From WVZL01 sp041862375 (lineage in GTDB: Bacteria > Acidobacteriota > Aminicenantia > Aminicenantales > Aminicenantaceae), in the NCBI GenBank assembly GCA_041862375.1, contig JBGVTE010000010.1, forward strand, positions 1 to 7,857: a DNA stretch of 7,857 bases, written 5' to 3'. How positions within the stretch are numbered: position 1 is the first letter of the stretch; each line of letters opens with the position of its first letter. This document shows positions 1-6,010 of the stretch, in pieces. Made by a program: the position numbers and the translations under genes. The notes beneath the pieces are model-generated. The model had not been told where the DNA came from. It saw nothing but the letters and a program-made list of their open reading frames with translations, and ran no database searches.

Positions 1-38
1 AAAGCTTTTTGACTGTAAATAGCCTCTAAAGATGATTC

Positions 39-57
39 AAAGGGTGATATCACCTTT
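39..57. repeat. Short palindrome GGTGATATCACC downstream of the coiled-coil gene
   Basis: Positions 43-54 are a perfect 12-base palindrome, flanked by AAA on the left and TTT on the right with one extra G. It lies about 110 bases past the stop of the leftward coiled-coil gene. It could be an operator or a weak hairpin. The loop would be only ATAT and no U-run follows on the minus strand, so a terminator is not well supported. Nothing else was recognised in bases 1-165. Confidence 0.3.
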
Positions 58-165
58 CCTTTCACCACCTCAAAAAGCAATATGATAACACTATTTGGCA
101 AAAGTTGTAATTCCAAAGATTATAAGGAAAGAATCTAGAATTAAGGATACAATTATTTAGCTTAT

Positions 166-1485
166 TTAAGCTTGCCTTAATTCTTGAATAATCGAACGAT
201 AATAGGATCCCGAAGGAGTAATCTTTGCCAGAAATTCCCTGCTTAAGGATTCAAAATGGCTGATAAAGGATTTAAATTCATCCTCATTACCCCAATTCTG
301 CATACTTAGCTTTTCCAGGAGGACTTTAAGTGTTTGAACACTCAGAATATTTGCAGTGTATTGGGGAAGGGAACATGATTCATGTTCGCATTTTCTGATA
401 CACTTCAGAACAAGTTTCCGCAGGTTTTCTTGGTTATTGATGATATCTTGTGTTAAGAAAAACTTATCCTTGGCAGAATCGCTCTTAGACAATCCCTCGT
501 AGAGTCTTTCTGCCTGTTCTATTTGGTTATTAATGGAGGAAATAAGAGTATCACCGTCGATAATAATCTTATTCTTTCTCTGGTAATAATCTATCTTGCC
601 GCTTCCCTCTATGGCTTCTGTTTTTCTGTATTTATCCAACATTTCATCTAAATCTCCAGTCACCACTTCTTCTTCTTGCCGAGGTTCTTCTTCAGAAGGA
701 ACCTCAGGTTCTAACTCTTTTTTTTGCTCTTTCTCTTCTTCCTTTTCTTCAGGCCGCACTTCCTCCTTTGCTACTTCTGCTTCTTTAGGTTCCTCAGGCG
801 GAGCAGCTTTCATTACCTCATCTAGCTCAGGAATTTCAAGATCTTCTTCCTCCTCTCTCATGATCCCTGAGATATCTTCTCTCAGTTCAGGCTCTTCTTC
901 TTCTTCAGCCTCTTCAGTCTTCAAAGCCTCAGAAACGCCAGAAGCATTGCCCAAAAGTTCTTTGATCTTTCTCAGTTTGGTCAGCTCCTTCTCTAAGCTG
1001 GCTTGTTCCTTTTCGTCTTCTTCCTTTATATCTATTGCCTCTGCCTCAATCCCGAACTTCTCTTTAAGCTCCTTCTGCAAAAATGCCGCTTTCTTTTCAG
1101 CTTCTTTATCGAGGACTTCAAAGCTCTCACTCAATTCTTTAATTACTTTAAGCTCTTCTAGAGTAGAGCCCACCAACTTTTCTATATCTGATTGATACTG
1201 AAGTGCTTTGTCCAGGTGGGTATTCAGCTTTTCTTTTAGATCTGATTTATGGCTTTCGTATTCAGCAATTTCAGACCGATAATCCTTTAGAATTTTCTTT
1301 TCCTTCTCGAGTTCTTCATTAATTGTATTGAGTTTCTTTTGTGCTAATTCCCTTTCCCTCTTTAATTTTTCCTCGAGTTCTTTCTCTATCTCTTCCTTTT
1401 TCTTGGACAACGCAGATTCTAGTTGCTTTTCAATCTCTTTAATCAGGAAGGCGGACTTCCTCAAGATATCATTATCATTAAGCAC
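166..1485 (-). CDS. Coiled-coil protein with acidic linker and C-terminal domain, function unknown
   Basis: No family was recognised for this 439-residue protein. Residues 10-145 are rich in Glu, Lys and Leu with heptad-like spacing, predicting a long coiled coil; a shorter helical stretch lies at 155-180. Residues 190-280 form a low-complexity Glu/Pro/Lys linker, probably disordered. Residues 295-439 look like a folded, mostly helical domain with Cys362, Cys366 and Cys371, a spacing that might bind metal or be incidental. There is no signal peptide or transmembrane segment, so it is probably cytoplasmic. The start is GTG: AAGGAG lies 7 nt upstream (1493-1498) and a near-consensus promoter lies just before that. 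It is transcribed alone, divergently from the HD-GYP gene. The layout would suit a scaffold or structural protein, but that is inference. Confidence 0.85.
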   Translation of the reverse strand: MLNDNDILRKSAFLIKEIEKQLESALSKKKEEIEKELEEKLKRERELAQKKLNTINEELEKEKKILKDYRSEIAEYESHKSDLKEKLNTHLDKALQYQSDIEKLVGSTLEELKVIKELSESFEVLDKEAEKKAAFLQKELKEKFGIEAEAIDIKEEDEKEQASLEKELTKLRKIKELLGNASGVSEALKTEEAEEEEEPELREDISGIMREEEEDLEIPELDEVMKAAPPEEPKEAEVAKEEVRPEEKEEEKEQKKELEPEVPSEEEPRQEEEVVTGDLDEMLDKYRKTEAIEGSGKIDYYQRKNKIIIDGDTLISSINNQIEQAERLYEGLSKSDSAKDKFFLTQDIINNQENLRKLVLKCIRKCEHESCSLPQYTANILSVQTLKVLLEKLSMQNWGNEDEFKSFISHFESLSREFLAKITPSGSYYRSIIQELRQA

Positions 1486-1511
1486 TAAAGCACTCCTTAA
1501 ACTGTGTTACT

Positions 1512-1541
1512 ATCATACAATCACCTCAGTCATAGTGTCAA
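1512..1541 (-). promoter_or_regulatory. Sigma-70-like promoter of the coiled-coil gene
   Basis: On the minus strand, TTGACA (1536-1541, a perfect -35) is followed after 18 nt by TATGAT (1512-1517, 5 of 6 to the -10 consensus). The expected transcription start near 1505 leaves a leader of about 20 nt carrying AAGGAG before the GTG start. This is the best promoter match in the window. Confidence 0.75.
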
Positions 1542-1542
1542 G

Positions 1543-1568
1543 AAAAGGACGGGGTAAAACCTCCTTTT
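1543..1568. repeat. Imperfect inverted repeat upstream of the coiled-coil promoter
   Basis: AAAAGGA (1543-1549) and TCCTTTT (1562-1568) are inverted repeats, and GGT/ACC can pair inside them. The repeat abuts the -35 box of the leftward promoter. It could be a protein-binding site or a weak hairpin. No gene ends here, so it is unlikely to be a terminator. In the rest of 1569-1707 only a short inverted repeat, AAGGTG (1694-1699) / CACCTT (1702-1707), was seen; it touches the end of the mobile-like element. Confidence 0.3.
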
Positions 1569-1722
1569 ATTTATATTAATTGCAGCTCTTCCAGCCATTT
1601 TTTCTGAATAATAATGTCAGAGAACGAAAAGTTATTCAATCCCCTTTGGCGATGAATTCTCAGAGGGATTTTCCTCCAATTTTGTCATCTTAAAAGGTGA
1701 CCACCTTAACACTGGGGTCAGG

Positions 1723-1744
1723 CTTTCATAACTTTCATAACTTT
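1723..1744. repeat. 9-bp tandem repeat CTTTCATAA inside the left terminal repeat
   Basis: CTTTCATAA occurs twice in a row (1723-1731 and 1732-1740), followed by a partial CTTT. The right-hand terminal repeat holds a degenerate version of the same duplication with two base changes. The duplication therefore predates the divergence of the two ends. Confidence 0.6.
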
Positions 1745-1808
1745 ACAGATTGAGCGGAATAAAAGTAATTGCGAGCGAAATGTAGCTATCTCATACCTAC
1801 AAAATGTT

Positions 1809-1900
1809 GGGATTGCTTCTTCACTCCGTTCATCGCAATGACAATTTATTGTATGGAATTGCTTCTTCACTCCGTTCATCACAAAGACAATTTGTTGTAT
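1809..1900. repeat. Two tandem 46-bp REP-like units
   Basis: Positions 1809-1854 and 1855-1900 are direct repeats matching at 42 of 46 bases. Each begins GG(G/A)ATTGCTTCTTCACTCC and ends TTGTAT. A decayed third copy follows (1901 to about 1935, ending TTCGCAATGATG). An inverted partial copy precedes them (1768-1777, ATTGCGAGCG, matching the complement of 1922-1931 at 9 of 10). The ATTGC...GCAAT pattern resembles the short palindromic repeats scattered through many bacterial genomes. Confidence 0.65.
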
Positions 1901-2036
1901 AAAACTGCTTCACCTCTTCGACGTTCGCAATGATGTTGAATTACATCACTTGACATTAAATCCCGTCAAGTTGGGAAAAAATCAATTAATTATAAAAGTT
2001 ATCCAAGTTATGAAAGCCTGACCCCAGTGTTTTTGC

Positions 2037-2065
2037 TTGAATATTTTTATGAAAAAATGTATAAA
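2037..2065 (+). promoter_or_regulatory. Candidate promoter of the HD-GYP gene
   Basis: TTGAAT (2037-2042, 4 of 6 to the -35) and TATAAA (2060-2065, 5 of 6 to the -10) are separated by exactly 17 nt. Transcription would start near 2072, about 44 nt before the chosen ATG. The -35 begins 5 bp after the right end of the inverted-repeat element, so the element forms the upstream flank of this promoter. The area is A/T-rich, which raises the odds of a chance match. Confidence 0.5.
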
Positions 2066-2103
2066 AAAGCTTAAAGTAAGAAGTTATGCCTTTCACTGCA
2101 AAG

Positions 2104-2110
2104 AAAGGAG
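2104..2110 (+). promoter_or_regulatory. Ribosome binding site that sets the start of the HD-GYP gene
   Basis: AAAGGAG lies 5 nt before the ATG at 2116. The upstream in-frame ATG at 2086 has no comparable site, and the ten residues it would add do not belong to the receiver fold. The ATG at 2116 is therefore preferred. Confidence 0.8.
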
Positions 2111-2115
2111 CCCGA

Positions 2116-3261
2116 ATGTCCGCAGATAAAATATTATTAGTCGAAGACGACGAGAAAAAGAGGAGATATTTAGCCCGATTTCTTACAAACCACTCCCTTG
2201 ATACAGTTACCAGTCCCTCTACCTCGGAAGCATTCAATCAACTGCTCAAACAAAATATATTCTCTCTCGTTTTAATTGGATTTCCCTCTTTCAACAACTA
2301 CAACATTAAAATTCTTCAGCACATAAAAAAAATTGATCCCCAGCTATCGACAATCGTCCTTTCTAAACTGGAAAATCCAGAAATTGCGGTCTCCCTCATA
2401 AAGCAGGGGCTCATCGACCACATTGCTTACCCTGATAACCTGGCAGAAATCTATTCTGCTATAAGAAACGAATTTAACAAAAGAGACTTGATCCGGAAGA
2501 ATGTGTCTTACCTTCAAAGTCTGAGAAAACTGAGCTCAGAAAGCTCATCCAACATCAAGAGGGCTCTGGAACTCGAAAATATCTACAACACCACGCTCGA
2601 AAATTTGATGACAGCGTTGGACTTGAGGGATGTTGAGACATTCGGTCATTCCAGGACTGTAGCCAAGTACAGCGAAGTACTGGCAAAGATCCTGGGCATT
2701 AAGAAAAAGGAAGCCCTTGATAACATTAGAAAAGGCGCACTCCTCCATGATGTGGGAAAAATTGCTATTCCCGATTCAATCCTCAAGAAGCCCACCCCTC
2801 TTACGGATGCGGAGTGGAAAAAAATCAAGCTACACCCATCGTTGGGATACGGCCTAATTAAAGAAATAAAACTATTAAAGGAAGCAGCAAACATTATTCT
2901 CTACCACCACGAGAGGGTTGACGGTAAAGGCTACCCCAAAGGATTAAAAAAAGATCATATTCCTATCGAATCCAGAATATTTTCCCTGGCTGATGCTCTC
3001 GACGCAATTACTTCCCACAGACCTTACCGCAAAGAAAGGGACTTCCCCGCAGCAAAAGAGGAAATCCAGATAAACAAAGGAAAGCAGTTTGACTCTGATG
3101 TGGTAGATGCATTCTGCTCTTTAAGCCTCGAGAAATGGGAGAAATTCAGGTACGAAACAACAAAGCTCCTGCCGCCTTTTGAAGAGCTCCAGGAAATAAG
3201 AAAAGAGTTAAACGAAAGGGCTCAAGCTCAAACATCGAACGCCAGGAAGAGCAGGCTGTAA
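2116..3261 (+). CDS. Degenerate receiver domain fused to HD-GYP phosphodiesterase domain
   Basis: This 381-residue protein is probably a cytoplasmic signalling phosphodiesterase. Residues 4-120 have a CheY-like receiver pattern with the acidic pair Asp11-Asp12. The usual phosphoacceptor aspartate is replaced by Gly55 (LVLIG) and the conserved lysine before proline by Tyr105, so normal phosphorylation is unlikely. A helical linker (125-165) leads to an HD-GYP domain (about 165-340). Its motifs look complete: HDVGKI at 211-216, HHER at 264-267, DGKGYP at 269-274, ADALDA at 292-297, and RPYR at 302-305. HD-GYP proteins typically hydrolyse cyclic di-GMP or related dinucleotides to linear products or GMP; that activity here is inferred. 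Genes on both sides point the other way, so it is monocistronic and has no adjacent kinase. Stand-alone receiver/HD-GYP proteins are widespread. Confidence 0.93.
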   Translation: MSADKILLVEDDEKKRRYLARFLTNHSLDTVTSPSTSEAFNQLLKQNIFSLVLIGFPSFNNYNIKILQHIKKIDPQLSTIVLSKLENPEIAVSLIKQGLIDHIAYPDNLAEIYSAIRNEFNKRDLIRKNVSYLQSLRKLSSESSSNIKRALELENIYNTTLENLMTALDLRDVETFGHSRTVAKYSEVLAKILGIKKKEALDNIRKGALLHDVGKIAIPDSILKKPTPLTDAEWKKIKLHPSLGYGLIKEIKLLKEAANIILYHHERVDGKGYPKGLKKDHIPIESRIFSLADALDAITSHRPYRKERDFPAAKEEIQINKGKQFDSDVVDAFCSLSLEKWEKFRYETTKLLPPFEELQEIRKELNERAQAQTSNARKSRL

Positions 3262-3373
3262 ATAGCTAAGAATCAAAAGCCCGCAAGCCATAAGCGGTAA
3301 ATTTAAAGCAGTTAACGTAAAATAACTTCAAAGTTAAAAATCCCTGAGTTCTATATCCAAGAAGTTCTCCTTG
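3262..3373. other. Convergent intergenic region between HD-GYP gene and prmC
   Basis: The two genes end facing each other across 112 A/T-rich bases. The only hairpin candidate is TAACT-TCAA-AGTTA (about 3323-3336). Read on the minus strand it is followed by TTTT, so it could be a weak terminator for the prmC operon. The stem is only 5 A/T-rich pairs and the evidence is poor. No strong terminator for the HD-GYP gene was seen. Confidence 0.25.
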
Positions 3374-4219
3374 TCAGGCTCTTTCCCCAACAGCAACCCT
3401 TGGTATTCTGCTGAGATCGTTGTAAAAAGTGACATTTTTCCATCCGGGACCAAAGAGAGACTCAACCTTTTCTTTCTGGCTCTCTCCAATCTCAAGCACA
3501 AGTCTTCCGGCCGGCTTTAAAAATGGGCGTGAATCCTGGATTATTTTCTCAATAACCTCAAGTCCTGTTTCACCGGCGACTAAGGCCTTCTTTGGCTCAT
3601 GATTTTTTATTTCGGGCGGAAGCTTCGCCCATTCCTCTTTTGAAACATAGGGGGGATTGGAAACGATAAAGTCGCATTCATTGTACAAATTTAGTTTCTG
3701 TAGCGGAGACAGCAAACTCCCACGAATAAACGTCACATTATTAACCTTTTGATGGGAAGCATTCAAACGAGCCACTTTTAATGCTTTTCGGGAAACATCA
3801 GTGGCAACAATGTGAGCCTGGGGAAGCTCTTTTGCCAGGGATACGGCTATGTTTCCACACCCTGTTCCTATGTCCACGATGGTCTCTTTCTTTCGAGACG
3901 AATACTCCAGTACCTTTTCCACAATAAGCTCTGTTTCAGGCCGGGGTATTATAACTCCAGGTAATATTTTAAAGGCAATTGACCAAAATTCTTTACTCCC
4001 AGTTATATAGGCAAGAGGAATTCCAGTCAGGCGCTTGGTAATCAATTGAAAATAATTCCTCTGTTTCTCTTTCGATAATTTTTGTTTTGGAGAGGAGAAG
4101 AATTGTTCCTCATCAATCGAAGCAGCGCTCAGGAGGAGAAGCTTCGCTTCCAAGGCAGAGTCAGGGAATTCTCCCAAAATGGATTCCCCTTTCTGGAATA
4201 ACTCTTGAATGGATGCCAA
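3374..4219 (-). CDS. prmC: Peptide chain release factor N5-glutamine methyltransferase (PrmC/HemK)
   Basis: PrmC uses S-adenosylmethionine to methylate the glutamine of the GGQ motif in release factors RF1 and RF2, which raises termination efficiency. The 281 residues match the usual length. An N-terminal helical domain (1-75) is followed by PLAYITGSKEFW (68-79) and IPRPETE (91-97). Next come the SAM-binding loop VDIGTGCGNIAVSLA (115-129), Asp141 as a probable SAM ribose ligand, and the signature NPPY (188-191) that holds the substrate glutamine. The start is TTG: no ATG occurs in the right place, and the first residues align with the family's usual N terminus. The Shine-Dalgarno is weak (GAG 6 nt upstream), so translation probably depends on coupling to prfA. 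That gene ends 12 nt before, in the same frame. Its substrate, RF1, is encoded next door. Confidence 0.95.
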   Translation of the reverse strand: MASIQELFQKGESILGEFPDSALEAKLLLLSAASIDEEQFFSSPKQKLSKEKQRNYFQLITKRLTGIPLAYITGSKEFWSIAFKILPGVIIPRPETELIVEKVLEYSSRKKETIVDIGTGCGNIAVSLAKELPQAHIVATDVSRKALKVARLNASHQKVNNVTFIRGSLLSPLQKLNLYNECDFIVSNPPYVSKEEWAKLPPEIKNHEPKKALVAGETGLEVIEKIIQDSRPFLKPAGRLVLEIGESQKEKVESLFGPGWKNVTFYNDLSRIPRVAVGERA

Positions 4220-4231
4220 TGAAAACTCAGA

Positions 4232-5314
4232 TTATGTAGCGGGCGAGGACACTGTATCTAATTGTTGTGCCTGAAAATGAACGGCAAGAGCCTCGATAAT
4301 CTGACCTAAATCTCCATCAATGATATCATCCAATTTATGGAGCGTTAAATTCATGCGGTGATCGGTAACTCTCGATTGAGGGAAATTATAGGTTCTTATT
4401 TTTTCACTCCTCTCCCCTGTTCCCACTTGAGATTTTCTATTTTTAGCAATCTGGTTCTGCTGCTCTTTCTGAGCAATTGCCAAGAGTCGCGAGCGCAGGA
4501 TTCTAAGGGCCTTTTCCTTGTTTCGGTGCTGTGATTTTTCATCCTGACATGACACCACCAATCCTGAAGGATCATGAGAGACTCTTATCGCTGTGTAGTT
4601 ACGATTCACATTCTGTCCGCCCGGACCAGAAGCCCCAAAAGCCTCGATTTTTAAATCCTTCGGATCCAATACTACATCTACCTCATCTGCTTCAGGAAGA
4701 ACAGCTACTGTTACGGTGGAGGTATGGATCCGGCCTCCGGTTTCTGTTTGGGGAATCCGCTGCACGCGGTGTACTCCGCTCTCATACTTGAGGAGACTGT
4801 AGATTCTATCCCCCTTTATGTTGACGATGAGCTCTTTAAAGCCCCCTATAGGAGAGATGCTCGTGTTCATTACTTCTAATTTCCAGCCTTTTTTCTCGGC
4901 ATAGCGAGAGTACATTCGGAATAAATCCTGGGCAAAAAGCGAAGCCTCATCCCCTCCGGCACCAGCCCGGATTTCCAGAAAAACATTCCTCTCGTCATTC
5001 GGATCTTTGGGAAGGAGCAGAATTTTAAGTTCATGATTGAGCTTTTCTTCTCTTTCTACAAGCTCTTTGAGTTCAGCCTCTGCCAGCTTTCTCAATTCTA
5101 ATTCTGCCTGGGAATCAGCCAGAATATCCTTTGCATCTTCAATTTCCTTTAAGACCTTCTTGTAATCCTCGTATTTTTTTACTACAGGTTCTAGGCCTGC
5201 GCGCTCTTTGGAGATTTCTCTTATTTTTTTTGGGTCGGAAATTAAAGATGGGTCAGATAAAGACAGGGTTAACTGGCGGTATTTCTCCTCTAAATTTTCT
5301 AATTCTTGAAGCAT
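4232..5314 (-). CDS. prfA: Peptide chain release factor 1 (RF1)
   Basis: RF1 recognises UAA and UAG in the ribosomal A site and triggers release of the finished protein. The 360 residues equal the length of E. coli RF1. An N-terminal helical domain (1-100) precedes the EIRAGAGGDEASLFA segment (114-128) typical of class I factors. PQT at 188-190 fits the PxT anticodon-like motif of RF1, where RF2 has SPF. The catalytic GGQ is at 232-234 within GPGGQNVNRNYTAIRV; RF1 often has His where Asn235 stands and a TDSA-type stretch where NYTA stands, a mild variation. A complete C-terminal region ends in a helix (330-350). ATG lies 5 nt after the rpmE stop with only a distant AAGG, suggesting translational coupling. 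prmC follows at 12 nt. Confidence 0.97.
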   Translation of the reverse strand: MLQELENLEEKYRQLTLSLSDPSLISDPKKIREISKERAGLEPVVKKYEDYKKVLKEIEDAKDILADSQAELELRKLAEAELKELVEREEKLNHELKILLLPKDPNDERNVFLEIRAGAGGDEASLFAQDLFRMYSRYAEKKGWKLEVMNTSISPIGGFKELIVNIKGDRIYSLLKYESGVHRVQRIPQTETGGRIHTSTVTVAVLPEADEVDVVLDPKDLKIEAFGASGPGGQNVNRNYTAIRVSHDPSGLVVSCQDEKSQHRNKEKALRILRSRLLAIAQKEQQNQIAKNRKSQVGTGERSEKIRTYNFPQSRVTDHRMNLTLHKLDDIIDGDLGQIIEALAVHFQAQQLDTVSSPAT

Positions 5315-5319
5315 TTCGG

Positions 5320-5532
5320 TTACTTGGCCTTGCTTTTATCGCCATATTTTTTTCTGAATTTTTCCACTCGACCAGCACTGTCCACGAATTTTTGCTTTCC
5401 CGTGAAAAAAGGATGGCACTGGGAACAGATTTCCACACGAATCTCTTTTTTGGTAGATCTAGTGGTAAATGTATTGCCGCAAGCACATGTTACAGTGCAG
5501 TCAACATACTCAGGATGAATTCCTTTTTTCAT
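5320..5532 (-). CDS. rpmE: 50S ribosomal protein L31, zinc-binding type
   Basis: L31 is a small protein at the ribosomal central protuberance that bridges the large and small subunits. The 70 residues match the family. The protein begins MKKGIHPEY and carries the hallmark CSQCHPFFTGKQKFVD (36-51) followed by GRVEKFRKKYG. The four zinc ligands of the C+ type are present: Cys16 and Cys18 (CAC) and Cys36 and Cys39 (CSQC). This makes it the zinc-containing rather than the zinc-independent paralogue. AAGGAG (5542-5547) lies 9 nt before the ATG, and its own promoter lies just upstream. It heads the rpmE-prfA-prmC operon, an arrangement common in bacteria. Confidence 0.97.
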   Translation of the reverse strand: MKKGIHPEYVDCTVTCACGNTFTTRSTKKEIRVEICSQCHPFFTGKQKFVDSAGRVEKFRKKYGDKSKAK

Positions 5533-5541
5533 TTGAATCTT

Positions 5542-5547
5542 CTCCTT
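5542..5547 (-). promoter_or_regulatory. Ribosome binding site of rpmE
   Basis: On the minus strand AAGGAG lies 9 nt before the rpmE ATG. It sits just downstream of the inverted repeat that covers the -10 region, inside the predicted 20-nt leader. Prefer this start because the protein then begins exactly where L31 proteins begin. Confidence 0.75.
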
Positions 5548-5549
5548 GG

Positions 5550-5570
5550 TTTGGTATTAATTATACCAAA
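5550..5570. repeat. Perfect inverted repeat over the rpmE -10 box
   Basis: TTTGGTAT (5550-5557) and ATACCAAA (5563-5570) are perfect 8-bp inverted repeats around TAATT. The repeat covers the TATAAT box and the expected transcription start. It could be an operator for a dimeric regulator. Read as RNA it would be an A/U-rich hairpin, but most of it lies before the transcription start. Confidence 0.5.
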
Positions 5571-5589
5571 GTAATGAGGGTCAGGTCTA
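5560..5589 (-). promoter_or_regulatory. Extended -10 promoter of the rpmE-prfA-prmC operon
   Basis: On the minus strand TGGTATAAT gives a perfect TATAAT (5560-5565) with the TG extension. TAGACC (5584-5589, 4 of 6 to the -35) stands 18 nt upstream. Transcription would start near 5552, about 20 nt before rpmE. The -35 lies in the sequence just past the vanZ-like stop, so the operon can be transcribed independently of the two genes upstream. Confidence 0.6.
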
Positions 5590-5602
5590 CACTTTTAACT
5601 TT

Positions 5603-6010
5603 TTATATCCAAATGGTTATTTTAGATATGATCAAAATAATAAAGATTCCCACTAAATCAAACCCTAAATCATTAAGGGCAAAAGAGCGGTGGGGAAGGA
5701 TCGCCTGGTAAAACTCAATAAACAAACCAAACGCAAAAGATATCAGCCCGATTTTTAAAAAAGGAAGGGAGCGTCCTCTCACTTTATAAAATCCATAGCA
5801 AAGAAGAGCTGTAAAAACTCCGAAGAATCCTGAATGCAAGGAAAAATCAGAGAGGAGGAGAGCAAACAAACTTTTAGATTCCCTGATTTTGTTTATTGCG
5901 CCCGTGGGAATCGATGCAGCTATAAAAATTAAGAAGGCAAATGAATGCGCTGGAAGGAAATATTTATTGAGTCTTGATTTTTGTATAGTGAGCTTCGCGT
6001 TTTCTTTCAT
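5603..6010 (-). CDS. VanZ-like small membrane protein
   Basis: This 135-residue protein probably sits in the inner membrane with four helices: about 20-38, 56-75, 84-102 and 116-134. The pattern fits the VanZ-like family: an LH pair early in the second helix (58-59), then E-x-x-Q in the third (Glu99, Gln102), Pro106 and Arg108, and acidic residues Asp114 and Asp118 before a glycine. VanZ itself gives low-level teicoplanin resistance in enterococci, but most family members in other bacteria have no known role and resistance should not be assumed. The start ATG overlaps the preceding gene by 47 bases. No later start is in frame before the first helix, and only GGGA serves as a weak Shine-Dalgarno. 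Translation is probably coupled to the upstream gene. Confidence 0.8.
   Translation of the reverse strand: MKENAKLTIQKSRLNKYFLPAHSFAFLIFIAASIPTGAINKIRESKSLFALLLSDFSLHSGFFGVFTALLCYGFYKVRGRSLPFLKIGLISFAFGLFIEFYQAILPHRSFALNDLGFDLVGIFIILIISKITIWI

Larger units (their letters stand above)
1708..2031. mobile_element. MITE-like or compound REP element with 37-bp terminal inverted repeats
   Basis: The 324-bp element is bounded by 1708-1744 and 1995-2031. These are inverted copies of each other at 35 of 37 positions, and the outer 27 bases are identical; the ends read AACACTGGGGTCAGG. Inside are two 46-bp direct repeats plus partial copies, and a separate stem-loop (ACTTGAC 1948-1954, GTCAAGT 1965-1971). 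There is no credible ORF, so if mobile it would need a transposase in trans. No target-site duplication is obvious: flanks are CACCTT on the left and TTTGCTT on the right. Alternatives are a compound REP/BIME-type repeat or a relic of a larger insertion sequence. Confidence 0.65.

Noticed and set aside
596..1195. Plus-strand open frame of 199 codons, serine-rich
   Set aside because: It is the antisense of the Glu/Lys-rich coiled-coil and acidic linker; GAA/GAG repeats read backwards give TTC/TCT serine and phenylalanine. It has no ribosome site and no domain.
1809..1935. CRISPR array
   Set aside because: The 46-bp units abut without unique spacers and diverge between copies, so they are tandem repeats, not repeat-spacer units.
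2086..2115. ATG at 2086 as start of the HD-GYP gene
   Set aside because: There is no Shine-Dalgarno in front of it, while AAAGGAG stands 5 nt before the ATG at 2116, where the receiver fold begins.
5131..5574. Plus-strand open frame of 147 codons
   Set aside because: It lies wholly opposite prfA and rpmE, both certain genes, and resembles no protein.
5603..6010. Glycopeptide resistance gene
   Set aside because: Only a general VanZ-like membrane pattern is present, with no vanRSHAX-type neighbours; most such proteins have no resistance role.
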